Below are positions 1-6,609 of a stretch of DNA of 6,776 bases, one piece after another. The first letter of the stretch is position 1. Every line of letters begins with the position of its first letter. The translations under genes and the position numbers were made by a program. The stretch comes from Candidatus Aenigmatarchaeota archaeon (GTDB lineage Archaea > Aenigmatarchaeota > Aenigmatarchaeia > Aenigmatarchaeales > Aenigmatarchaeaceae), in NCBI GenBank assembly GCA_017608545.1, contig JAFCFQ010000020.1, positions 1-6,776 on the forward strand, given 5' to 3'. The notes beneath the pieces are model-generated. The model searched no databases. It saw only the letters and a program-made list of their open reading frames with translations, and had not been told where the DNA came from.

Positions 1-148
1 ACTACCAACAACAGAAAAACCTATTAAAGAAAAAATAGAAGGATATAATTTCTGTTTAGTTCCATGCTTGATAAACAAATTTCCTAGAGTTTTGACAGGA
101 ATTGGAGATGGTTTTGCTGCTATTCAAGCTATCAAAGTTTTAAGCTAG
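1..148 (+). CDS. C-terminal end of an ADP-dependent phosphofructokinase/glucokinase-family sugar kinase (5' truncated)
   Basis: Only the last 48 codons are in the window, open from the left edge to a TAG at 146-148. The visible part reads VPCLINKFPRVLTGIGDG followed by FAAIQAIKVLS. This resembles the end of ADP-dependent glucokinases/phosphofructokinases, where a 'VPxLVxxxP..TVGLGD' stretch carries the GxGD catalytic aspartate; here G33-I34-G35-D36 of the visible fragment. Other ribokinase-superfamily kinases share a GxGD motif, so the family call rests on the preceding VP...P spacing. Known role of the family: phosphorylation of glucose or fructose-6-phosphate with ADP as donor in the modified archaeal Embden-Meyerhof pathway, in the cytosol. 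Its place beside a glycogen operon supports a glycolytic role (inference). The stop overlaps the convergent gene at 140-436 by 9 bp. Which of the two activities it has cannot be told from this fragment. Confidence 0.68.
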   Translation, partial: LPTTEKPIKEKIEGYNFCLVPCLINKFPRVLTGIGDGFAAIQAIKVLS

Positions 149-436
149 TTTAGAAATCTTTTTGGCTAGCCTATTTATAGAAGCTCTTAAGGCATCTCCT
201 TTAAGATTCTTCTTTTTTATTCTTTTCATACTGGCTGCAAGTTTTGGTTCTTCCATTACTTCCTTCAACCAAGCCTCAAAATCATTCTTATCCTCTCTTA
301 AATGAAATTCTAAACTTTCTATGGGAACTGTTTTTAGGCATTCAGAAAATTCAAGGAGATTATGAGCAATTTTTCCTATAAAACCTGAACTAGTACAAAA
401 CCAAAAAGCCTTGTCATCCGATACATTTTTTCCCAT
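140..436 (-). CDS. DUF5752-like small protein (98 aa), function unknown
   Basis: Starts at ATG 436-434 and ends at TAA 142-140. Residues 9-20 read KAFWFCTSSGFI. A second block around residues 43-60 reads EFHLREDKNDFEAWLKEV, followed by EPKLAASMKRI and a Leu/Lys-rich helical C-terminus. The pattern 'aF.FCtS.G..G..A..L.eF' followed by 'FH..R.DFE.Wl..v......LA' matches my memory of DUF5752, a small, probably helical family of archaea and bacteria with no known activity. There is no signal peptide or membrane segment, so it is likely cytosolic. A GGTGA motif (minus strand, 443-447) lies 6 nt before the ATG and supports this start. It is divergent from the glycogen operon across a 96-bp shared promoter region and convergent with the sugar kinase. 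A link to glycogen or sugar metabolism is suggested only by position. Confidence 0.72.
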   Translation of the reverse strand: MGKNVSDDKAFWFCTSSGFIGKIAHNLLEFSECLKTVPIESLEFHLREDKNDFEAWLKEVMEEPKLAASMKRIKKKNLKGDALRASINRLAKKISKLA

Positions 437-442
437 TTTTTT

Positions 443-447
443 TCACC
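443..447 (-). promoter_or_regulatory. Shine-Dalgarno site of the DUF5752-like gene
   Basis: On the minus strand these bases read GGTGA, complementary to the 3' end of archaeal 16S rRNA (anti-SD core TCACCTCC), with a 6-nt A-only spacer to the ATG at 436. It supports the chosen start. An ATG overlapping this motif just upstream is out of frame with the gene. Confidence 0.55.
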
Positions 448-460
448 ATTTTGACTAAAA

Positions 461-484
461 TTTAAATATGTAGTAAACTATATA
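461..484 (-). promoter_or_regulatory. Probable TATA-type promoter for the DUF5752-like gene
   Basis: The minus strand carries two TATA-like elements upstream of the ATG at 436: TATATAG (484-478) and ATTTAAAT-like sequence around 468-461. With the usual archaeal TATA-to-start distance of about 25 bp, the first would give a short leader containing the GGTGA site and the second a nearly leaderless transcript. Because the Shine-Dalgarno site must lie inside the transcript, the upstream element (478-484) is the better candidate. This is motif reading only. Confidence 0.35.
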
Positions 485-502
485 CATTACGTATAAACTA
501 TA
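474..502 (+). repeat. 9-bp direct repeat TAAACTATA and overlapping inverted repeat in the divergent promoter region
   Basis: TAAACTATA occurs at 474-482 and again at 494-502, offset by exactly 20 bp, about two helical turns. Between and overlapping them is an inverted repeat, TATAC (481-485), 5-bp spacer, GTATA (491-495). Both overlap the putative TATA boxes of the divergent genes, where a repressor or activator site could sit. The region is extremely AT-rich, so chance similarity is possible. Confidence 0.4.
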
Positions 503-507
503 AAACA
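492..507 (+). promoter_or_regulatory. Probable TATA-type promoter of the glycogen operon
   Basis: The sequence TATAAACTATAAAAC contains two TATAAA boxes (492-497 and 500-505). The second is centred about 30 bp before the ATG at 533, so transcription would begin only a few bases upstream of the start codon and the mRNA would be leaderless or nearly so. That agrees with the weak ribosome-binding signal there: GATGAT at 522-527 differs from GGTGAT at one base. It is the only gap large enough for an operon promoter before the four + strand genes. Confidence 0.45.
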
Positions 508-532
508 TTCTAATATTTAAAGATGATGTAGA

Positions 533-1678
533 ATGAAAATACTGATGCTTGGGTGGGAGTTTCCACCAGCCAAGACTGGAGGTCTTGGTACCCACTGTTA
601 CGAACTTGTTAAAAATTTGAGCAAAAAAGGAATTAAAGTTCTATTATTAATACCAAAAAGAACAGGAAACGTAAAGCATAACATACCAAATGTAGAAATA
701 ATAGAAGTGGGTTCAGTTGCTTTAGATCCTTACAATACAACAAAGCCTGAAAAAAAAAAAAAAAAAGGTTATGGGTGGAATTTCTTTGAAGAGGTCAGAA
801 GATTTAATAAAAGATGCGTTGAAATAGCAAAAAACAAAAAATTTGATCTTATTCATTGTCACGATTGGATGACAATAAGCGCTGGAATAGAACTCAAAAA
901 AATAACAGGAAAACCCCTAGTTTTTACTATTCATTCAACAGAATACGATAGAACAGCCAATATATATCCTATGAAATTTATAGTTGATGTTGAGAAAAAA
1001 GGAATTAAAGAAGCTGATATTGTTATAACTGTTAGTAAAGGGATGAAAAAACAATTAATAGAAAGATATAATGCTGAAGATGAAAAAATAATTGTAATAT
1101 ATAATGGAATAGATTCATCAAGATATTTCGGGTTGGTTAAAAAGGATAACAAAGGTATTGTCCTTTTCTTAGGAAGACTAACTAATCAAAAAGGGCCTTA
1201 CTTCTTTTTGCATACTGCTAAAAAAGTTTTGGAAAAAAGAAAAGATGTTATGTTCATAATTGCTGGCCAAGGAGACCAGATGCCAGAACTAATTAAATTA
1301 GCAATTAATTTGAACATCATGGATAATGTTATCTTTACAGGCTATTTAACGGATGAAGAAGTTTTAAAGGCATATGCAATAGCTGATGTTTACGTAATGC
1401 CATCAGTATCAGAACCATTTGGAATTACAGCTCTGGAAGCAATTGCTTCAGGGACTCCTGTTATTGTTTCTAAAAATGCTGGTGTTGCAGAAAAAATTAT
1501 GCATTGTTTTAAAGTAGATTTTTGGGATACACATGAAATAGCTAACAAAGTAATATGTTTATTACAATATCCTGTTTTAAAAGAATGTATGAGAAAAAAT
1601 TCCTATAAAGAAATCAAAAACTTTGGTTGGGATAGAGTAGCAGAACAAACGATATCAGTTTATAGGAGAGCCTTATGA
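533..1678 (+). CDS. GT4/GT5-like glycosyltransferase, glycogen-synthase type
   Basis: A 381-residue GT-B retaining glycosyltransferase, predicted to transfer glucose from a nucleotide sugar to an alpha-glucan in the cytosol. The N-terminal Rossmann domain begins MKILMLGWEFPPAKTGGLGT, with the K-x-G-G-L signature of starch/glycogen synthases at 14-18. HCHDW (108-112) and FTIHSTE (131-137) follow, and NGID (191-194) marks the interdomain crossover. The C-terminal nucleotide-sugar domain has GRLTNQKG (214-221) and the retaining E-x7-E motif, E294-PFGITAL-E302. The length is normal for GT4 and shorter than classical GlgA (about 450-520), so GT4 is the safer family name. It is first in the operon and overlaps the GH57 gene by 4 bp (ATGA). 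The donor (ADP- or UDP-glucose) cannot be read from sequence. A lysine run near residues 74-78 is encoded by 17 consecutive A bases, but the frame is intact. Confidence 0.88.
   Translation: MKILMLGWEFPPAKTGGLGTHCYELVKNLSKKGIKVLLLIPKRTGNVKHNIPNVEIIEVGSVALDPYNTTKPEKKKKKGYGWNFFEEVRRFNKRCVEIAKNKKFDLIHCHDWMTISAGIELKKITGKPLVFTIHSTEYDRTANIYPMKFIVDVEKKGIKEADIVITVSKGMKKQLIERYNAEDEKIIVIYNGIDSSRYFGLVKKDNKGIVLFLGRLTNQKGPYFFLHTAKKVLEKRKDVMFIIAGQGDQMPELIKLAINLNIMDNVIFTGYLTDEEVLKAYAIADVYVMPSVSEPFGITALEAIASGTPVIVSKNAGVAEKIMHCFKVDFWDTHEIANKVICLLQYPVLKECMRKNSYKEIKNFGWDRVAEQTISVYRRAL
750..766 (+). repeat. 17-A homopolymer inside the GT4 gene
   Basis: Seventeen A bases in a row encode the end of a Glu codon and five Lys codons in a probable surface loop of the N-terminal domain. 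A one-base gain would end translation at TGA 787-789 and a one-base loss at TAG 825-827. The frame as given is open across the run, and the protein has family motifs on both sides, so the reported length is probably correct. Runs of this kind are prone to polymerase slippage and sequencing error. Confidence 0.9.
1664..1668 (+). promoter_or_regulatory. Shine-Dalgarno site of the GH57 gene
   Basis: AGGAG lies 6 nt before the ATG at 1675, inside the last codons of the GT4 gene. It fixes the GH57 start at the ATGA overlap and indicates coupled or independent re-initiation within the operon. It is the clearest ribosome-binding site among the four operon genes. Confidence 0.65.
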
Positions 1679-2850
1679 CGTCTCTCTGTTTTTATTTTCA
1701 AGTTCACCAACCAATGAGATTAAATAGATTTTCTGTATTTACTAATGATTCTCCTTATTTTGATGAGAATAAAAACAAGGCATATTTTGAGAGAGTATCA
1801 AAAAAATGTTATTTACCAACTAACAAACTTCTTTTAGATTTAATAAATGAACATGGAAAAAAATTTAGAATTGCTTTTAGTTTAACTGGAGTCTTTGTAG
1901 AGCAATGTAAAAAATATGCACCCGAAGTTCTAGAATCTTTTAAAGAGTTGGCAAAAACGGGAAATGTTGAATTTTTAAGTGAAACTTATTATCACTCATT
2001 AGCAGCTTTATTTTCAGAAAGAGAATTCAAAGAACAGATAAAACTTCATAAAAAAATGATACTAGAATTATTTAATCAAAAACCAAAAGTTTTTAGAAAT
2101 ACTGAAGCAATGTATTCAAACAATATTGCAAAAACAATTGAAAAGCTAGGGTATAAAGGAATAATAACAGAAGGTCATGAAAGTATCCTTGGATGGAGAT
2201 CTCCTAATTATTTGTATACTCCTAATGGATGTAAGAAAATTGTGGCTTTATTAAGAAATTATAAATTGAGTGATGATATTGGCTTTAGATTTTCTGCTAG
2301 GTGGTGGGAAGAATACCCACTAACCGCTGATAAATATGCGATATGGTTATCAAAATGTGAAGGTCATTGTGTTAATATATTCATTGATTATGAAACATTT
2401 GGAGAACACCAATGGAAAGAAACAGGAATTTTTGAATTCTTAAAACATTTACCATCTGAAATTTTCAAATATCCAAATCTTGATTTTAAGACTCCATCTG
2501 AAATTATTAAGTTATACAAGCCTGTTGGATCAATAGACATTCCTCACATAATTTCTTGGGCAGATGTTCAAAGAGATCTTTCAGCTTGGCTTGAAAATGA
2601 AATGCAAAAACTTGCTTTTGAACAAATGGCTAAGCTTGAAAAATATGTAAAAAAGAACCCAAAATTATTACACATATGGAGATTGCTTCAAACTTCTGAT
2701 CATTTTTATTACATGTGTACAAAATGGTTTGCTGATGGTGATGTTCACAAATACTTCAATCCATACAATTCTCCTTATGATGCGTTCATTAATTACATGA
2801 ACATTTTGCAAGACTTAAAAAGAAAGCTTGGTTTAAATGAAAGTGGATGA
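1675..2850 (+). CDS. GH57 alpha-amylase-type glycoside hydrolase
   Basis: A 391-residue retaining glycoside hydrolase of family GH57, predicted to cut or transfer alpha-1,4-glucan chains in the cytosol; there is no signal peptide. The five GH57 conserved regions are visible: HQP (11-13) near the start; GNVEFLSETYYHSL (96-109); RNTEAMYSN (141-149) with the expected nucleophile E144; FIDYETFGEHQW (236-247) with the expected acid/base D238; and WADVQRDLSAWLENEMQ (295-311). The C-terminus has the YFNPYNSPYDAF block (360-371) typical of the archaeal/bacterial intracellular amylases like M. jannaschii MJ1611. At this length it lacks the long C-terminal helical region of GH57 branching enzymes (usually over 500 residues), so amylase or glucanotransferase activity is more likely, though substrate is unproven for this subgroup. 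It overlaps both neighbours (4 bp upstream, 14 bp downstream), indicating cotranscription. Confidence 0.95.
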   Translation: MTSLCFYFQVHQPMRLNRFSVFTNDSPYFDENKNKAYFERVSKKCYLPTNKLLLDLINEHGKKFRIAFSLTGVFVEQCKKYAPEVLESFKELAKTGNVEFLSETYYHSLAALFSEREFKEQIKLHKKMILELFNQKPKVFRNTEAMYSNNIAKTIEKLGYKGIITEGHESILGWRSPNYLYTPNGCKKIVALLRNYKLSDDIGFRFSARWWEEYPLTADKYAIWLSKCEGHCVNIFIDYETFGEHQWKETGIFEFLKHLPSEIFKYPNLDFKTPSEIIKLYKPVGSIDIPHIISWADVQRDLSAWLENEMQKLAFEQMAKLEKYVKKNPKLLHIWRLLQTSDHFYYMCTKWFADGDVHKYFNPYNSPYDAFINYMNILQDLKRKLGLNESG

Positions 2851-4783
2851 TTTAAAATGGGGATATCAACCTATAGAAAACCCTGATTGGGATTATGCTA
2901 GAAATCTTTTTACTGTCCTAAAGAGACCTCAAGCAACTTGGTCTCAATCTATCTTCTCTGTGAAACATGAAAATCTAATTGCACCAAACAGAGATTATAG
3001 ATTTCAAGGGCTATGTGTCTTTGTTAAAAAAGAATATTGGAAGTTTTTAGATGCTGTATTTTTTGGAATAAAAGGAATTCATCTTGAACCAAAAAAAGTA
3101 ATAGTTTCTCCTTGGAAATGTACATACCGATATTCTGGAAGCGGAGTTAATGTTGATGTTTCTTATTTTTTATCTAGAGACATGAAAGAAGGTGCAACAG
3201 CAAAAATTGTATTTGATATTAAAAATTCTTTTTTAAAAGAGTTAATAATTAAACCTTTAGTTGATATTAGAAATGTTTTTTCAGATTCAAATCCTGAAGA
3301 AACAAAAACCAAAGTTAACAACGACTCTCTGATTGCATACTTTGGAAAAAATAAAATTTCTTTTTTTGTTAATGATAGCAGCATTTTAGCTGAAAAAAAA
3401 GTTTTAAAATGGAGGTACAAGCTAGGAAGCGGTTTTAGAGAAAACACTAACGATGGTATAAAATTTATTTCGGAATGGGCTAGGCCTGTATTTGTTGGAG
3501 AAATCCACAAAAGAGTTTCTGGGAATGAAAAAGTTTCTTTGATAATAAATTGCAACAGGAGAAATATAGATTTTGATGAAAACGAAGAAAAACTTTATGT
3601 AAAACAAATAACAAAAAAGTTTAATTGTAAAAAAGAAGTTTTGGCAAGAATAATTTCTTTAGACAGTTTTGGTGTTTTTGAAAACGATCTCATAATACCT
3701 GAAGCTGGAGATTTTTGGTTTAGACAAGTTTGGTTAAGAGATTTGTTAGAATCTCTAATAAATAATTTTAAAACATACATGAAACTAGACAACAAAAAAA
3801 TAAAAGAAATGATAAAATGGATGCTGAAACAACAAGATAAGAGAACAGGAAGATTTCTAAATTTTAAAAATGATTACAACTCTGTTGATACAAGCCTTTT
3901 ATTCTTCATTTTAGCTGAAAGGTATTTAAAATATTTTGATGATGAAATATTGAAAAATAGAATATTAGAGAGTTTTAATTTGCTTTTTAAAAGATTTTCT
4001 GAAAACAAAATAGAAACTAATGGACCTCCTGTAATTCGAAATTATATGTTGTACTCTATGCCTTGGCATTCCTGGACAGATTCCAGGATTTCGTTTATGG
4101 GAGAAATGATATCTACAAGAATTCCAAAAGAATGGATTAATAAAGAAAATTTGGAAGAAATGTGTAAACCAGCATTGTTACCCGAAATAAATGCTTTATT
4201 TATTAGAACTTTAAAAGTAGGGGAAAACTTAGGGAAAGATATTGGAGATCTTTATAAAAAAGCTATAGAAAAATATAAAAAAGTTTTTCAAAATAACAAT
4301 TTCTTATACTCTATAGTAATCAAAGATAAAAAAGATCCTACTGAAACCTCAATGGCATTAGTTTCTGCTGTTTTATTGTACAATTATGTTTTTAATAAAA
4401 AAGATTTAGAGAAAATGTGGCCTTCTATCCAAAAATTGTTAGTTAGAAGGAATGGAAAATTGTTTGGTGTTTTATGTAGAAATTCAAAAGAAAGGATATA
4501 TTACAACGATTATCAATATCATGGAGCAGTTGTTTGGCCTAGAGATACACCGTATCTAATTAAATATTTAGAAATAATTGGAAAGAATGATTTGATAAAA
4601 GAAATTTTAGAAAGTAACCTAGAACATCAAATGGAAGAAGGTGCAATATTTTACTGTAATGAATTGTTTTCTTTACCTGAGGGAAAAAATCCAAACCCAA
4701 CTTATACTAACAACAATCCTGTTCCTGTTAAAAATCCTATTCAATTGTGGTCACACTTTTGTGATGTTTATTTAAGGAAATAA
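2837..4783 (+). CDS. Glycogen debranching enzyme, amylo-alpha-1,6-glucosidase type (GDE_C-like)
   Basis: A 648-residue protein predicted to hydrolyse alpha-1,6 branch points of glycogen-like glucan in the cytosol. Residues 1 to about 270 look like the N-terminal beta-sandwich of the family and about 290-648 like the (alpha/alpha)6 barrel. Barrel motifs in order: GDFWFRQVWLRD (291-302), DTSLLF (351-356), HSWTDSR (411-417, like the family's TWMDAR, D415 a candidate catalytic acid), PEINALF (449-455, E450), YHGAVVWPRD (561-570, like the family's YHxGxVWP) and QLWSH (636-640). The related GH15 glucoamylases share this fold, so a glucoamylase-like activity is the main alternative. Catalytic residues are assigned by analogy only. 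The ATG at 2837 lies inside the GH57 gene (14-bp overlap) without a strong Shine-Dalgarno site, suggesting translational coupling; GTG 2843 is an alternative start. The long 4-alpha-glucanotransferase half of eukaryotic debranchers is absent, so the GH57 enzyme may supply that step (inference). Confidence 0.85.
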   Translation: MKVDDLKWGYQPIENPDWDYARNLFTVLKRPQATWSQSIFSVKHENLIAPNRDYRFQGLCVFVKKEYWKFLDAVFFGIKGIHLEPKKVIVSPWKCTYRYSGSGVNVDVSYFLSRDMKEGATAKIVFDIKNSFLKELIIKPLVDIRNVFSDSNPEETKTKVNNDSLIAYFGKNKISFFVNDSSILAEKKVLKWRYKLGSGFRENTNDGIKFISEWARPVFVGEIHKRVSGNEKVSLIINCNRRNIDFDENEEKLYVKQITKKFNCKKEVLARIISLDSFGVFENDLIIPEAGDFWFRQVWLRDLLESLINNFKTYMKLDNKKIKEMIKWMLKQQDKRTGRFLNFKNDYNSVDTSLLFFILAERYLKYFDDEILKNRILESFNLLFKRFSENKIETNGPPVIRNYMLYSMPWHSWTDSRISFMGEMISTRIPKEWINKENLEEMCKPALLPEINALFIRTLKVGENLGKDIGDLYKKAIEKYKKVFQNNNFLYSIVIKDKKDPTETSMALVSAVLLYNYVFNKKDLEKMWPSIQKLLVRRNGKLFGVLCRNSKERIYYNDYQYHGAVVWPRDTPYLIKYLEIIGKNDLIKEILESNLEHQMEEGAIFYCNELFSLPEGKNPNPTYTNNNPVPVKNPIQLWSHFCDVYLRK

Positions 4784-4789
4784 AAAATA

Positions 4790-6601
4790 ATGATAATAGG
4801 TTATAACATGAAAGCTAATGCAGATGTTTTGTTTGAAGTGTCTTTTGAAGTATGTAATAAAGTCGGTGGAATATATGCTGTTTTAGAGTCAAAAGCCGCT
4901 AGAATGGTTGATATATATAAAAAGAATTATTTTGCTATAGGGCCTTATTATCCAGAAAAGGCTATTCTAGAAACAATAAAACAAAAACCTCCAAAGTATT
5001 TAGAAAAAATATTTTCATCTTTAGAAAAAGGGGGAATCAAATGTTACTTCAGAAAGTGGTTAGTTCAAGGTACTCCAAATGTAATTCTTATTAATTTTAG
5101 TAAAGTTTTAGAAAAAGTTAATGATATAAAAGCAAAATTATGGGAAGACTATAAAATCGATTCTTTAGGAACTAAACTTGATTTTGATGAACCTGTCGCT
5201 TGGTCGACTGCAGTTGGAATTTTAATAGAAAAATTGATTCCTTGTTTTGAAAACAAAAAAATTGTTGCTCATTTTCATGAATGGTTGTCTGGAGCTGCTC
5301 TATTACATCTAAAAGGTAAAATTCCTACAATCTTTACTACGCATGCAACAATGTTAGGAAGAACGATAGCTGGTTGGGGAGAAGATCTGTATGAAGAAGT
5401 TAACGATGCAATTAACAATAACATCCCACTAGATCCAAAAAGACCTTACAAATATGGTGTTCAAGCAAAACATCAAATGGAAAAGGCTTGCGCTGAAAAT
5501 TGTACAATTTTCTCAACAACATCTGAAATAACCGCAAAAGAAGCAAGTTATATACTAGGAAAAAGGCCTGATATAATACTACCGAACGGCTTAGATATAG
5601 AGAGATTTCCAACAATGGAAGAGTTTGCCTTATTACACAGAAAATATAGGGCGAAAATCAAACATTTTCTAAGGGCTTATTTTAACCCTTATTATAAAAT
5701 AGATTTATGGGATGCAATGATTTTTTTCACAGCAGGAAGATATGAATTTAGAAATAAAGGTTATGACGTTTTCATAGAAGCTTTGGGAAAACTCAACGAA
5801 AAAATGAAAAATGAAAAGTTAAAGAAAAATGTTTTTGTGTTTTTCTTTATTCCTAGAGACAATATAAGAGAAAACATCGAACTTATCGAAAGTATTCAAT
5901 TGTATGATGATATGAGAGAGTTTGTGGAAGATGAATTACCTTGGATAGAAGAAATGACTCTAGATCTTCTTGCTAAAGGAAAAATGCCAAAAATGAAAGT
6001 GATATTTAGAAAAGAGTTTTTAGAAGAGTGTAAAAGAAAAATAGCTGCTTTTAAAAGAAAAGGTGATCCTCCTTTGTCTGCTTATATTGTTGATGAAGAT
6101 GATTTAATCATAAATGCTTTTAAAAAGAACAATCTTTTAAATAAGGAGAGTGATAAAGTAAAAGTTATATTTTATCCTTCTTACTTATCTACAACAGATA
6201 GGCTATTGGGTTTGAATTTTGAACAAGCTGTTCAAGGCTCTCATTTAGGAATCTTCCCTTCGTATTATGAACCTTGGGGCTACACTCCTTTAGAGTGTGC
6301 TGCAAATGGAGTTTTGTCTGTAACCTCTGATTTAGCAGGTTTTGGAATATTTATTAAACAAAATTCTGACCAAAGTATAAAACCTGGAATATTTGTTTTA
6401 GAAAGAGACGGTAAGACTCGAGAAGAAGTTGTTGAAAAATTGTATAAAATATTATGGGATGTTGTCACAATGAATAGAAAAGAAAGAATTCCAAAAAAAG
6501 CTCAAGCAAAAGATTTGGCATCATTAGCAGACTGGAAAATATTAATTAAAAATTATGTTCAAGCACATAATATGGCTTTAGAAAGATTCAAAAATAGATA
6601 A
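4790..6601 (+). CDS. Glycogen synthase, GT3 family (eukaryotic type)
   Basis: A 603-residue GT-B enzyme predicted to extend alpha-1,4-glucan from UDP-glucose (the GT3 donor) in the cytosol. It matches animal and fungal glycogen synthase along its length: LFEVSFEVCNKVGGIYAVL (14-32), AHFHEWLSG (160-168), FTTHATMLGR (182-191), PDIILPNGLDIERF (260-273), AGRYEFRNKGYDVFIEAL (315-332), the GT3 helical insertion (about 335-455), DKVKVIFYPSYLSTTDR (455-471) and FPSYYEPWGYTPLE (489-502) with the E-x7-E pair E494/E502. Near the C-terminus RKERIPKKAQAKDLASLADW (563-582) aligns with the eukaryotic Arg-rich glucose-6-phosphate helix, with several Arg replaced. The N- and C-terminal phosphorylation tails of animal enzymes (about 700-737 residues) are missing. 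It is last in the operon, 6 bp after the debranching gene. ATG 4808 (residue 7) is a plausible alternative start, with AGGT 6 nt before it. Confidence 0.96.
   Translation: MIIGYNMKANADVLFEVSFEVCNKVGGIYAVLESKAARMVDIYKKNYFAIGPYYPEKAILETIKQKPPKYLEKIFSSLEKGGIKCYFRKWLVQGTPNVILINFSKVLEKVNDIKAKLWEDYKIDSLGTKLDFDEPVAWSTAVGILIEKLIPCFENKKIVAHFHEWLSGAALLHLKGKIPTIFTTHATMLGRTIAGWGEDLYEEVNDAINNNIPLDPKRPYKYGVQAKHQMEKACAENCTIFSTTSEITAKEASYILGKRPDIILPNGLDIERFPTMEEFALLHRKYRAKIKHFLRAYFNPYYKIDLWDAMIFFTAGRYEFRNKGYDVFIEALGKLNEKMKNEKLKKNVFVFFFIPRDNIRENIELIESIQLYDDMREFVEDELPWIEEMTLDLLAKGKMPKMKVIFRKEFLEECKRKIAAFKRKGDPPLSAYIVDEDDLIINAFKKNNLLNKESDKVKVIFYPSYLSTTDRLLGLNFEQAVQGSHLGIFPSYYEPWGYTPLECAANGVLSVTSDLAGFGIFIKQNSDQSIKPGIFVLERDGKTREEVVEKLYKILWDVVTMNRKERIPKKAQAKDLASLADWKILIKNYVQAHNMALERFKNR
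4798..4804 (+). promoter_or_regulatory. Possible Shine-Dalgarno site favouring the internal GT3 start at 4808
   Basis: AGGTTAT (one mismatch to AGGTGAT) ends 3 nt before the ATG at 4808, residue 7 of the longest frame. The ATG at 4790 has only AAGGA at 4774-4778, 11 nt away, which is a long spacing. The first six residues are not part of the conserved GT3 core, so either start yields a full enzyme. Confidence 0.35.
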
Positions 6602-6609
6602 ATTGTTTA

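Noticed and set aside
523..531. ATG ATG TAG just before the GT4-like start as a possible leader peptide
   Set aside because: It is only two codons and out of frame. With the likely transcription start only a few bases before 533 it would probably not be transcribed; part of it is better read as a weak GATGAT ribosome-binding site.
931..1152. Minus-strand open frame of 73 codons inside the GT4-like gene
   Set aside because: It lies wholly within a gene with clear family motifs, is Ser/Ile/Leu-rich as expected from reversed AT-rich coding sequence, and resembles no known protein.
3163..3795. Three overlapping minus-strand open frames (130, 61 and 66 codons) opposite the debranching gene
   Set aside because: They overlap each other in different frames, show no motifs or ribosome-binding sites, and are best explained as shadows of the long + strand gene.
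4070..4088. Hairpin TCCTGG - 7-nt loop - CCAGGA
   Set aside because: The six-bp stem lies inside the debranching gene, over codons for the conserved HSWTDSR motif. Protein constraint explains it and no T-run follows, so it is not a terminator.
5412..5615. Minus-strand open frame of 67 codons opposite the GT3 gene
   Set aside because: It lies opposite highly conserved GT3 sequence, with a Leu/Tyr-rich composition typical of an antisense shadow.
6280..6468. Minus-strand open frame of 62 codons opposite the GT3 catalytic region
   Set aside because: It is antisense to the conserved E-x7-E region of GT3 and has no independent coding evidence.
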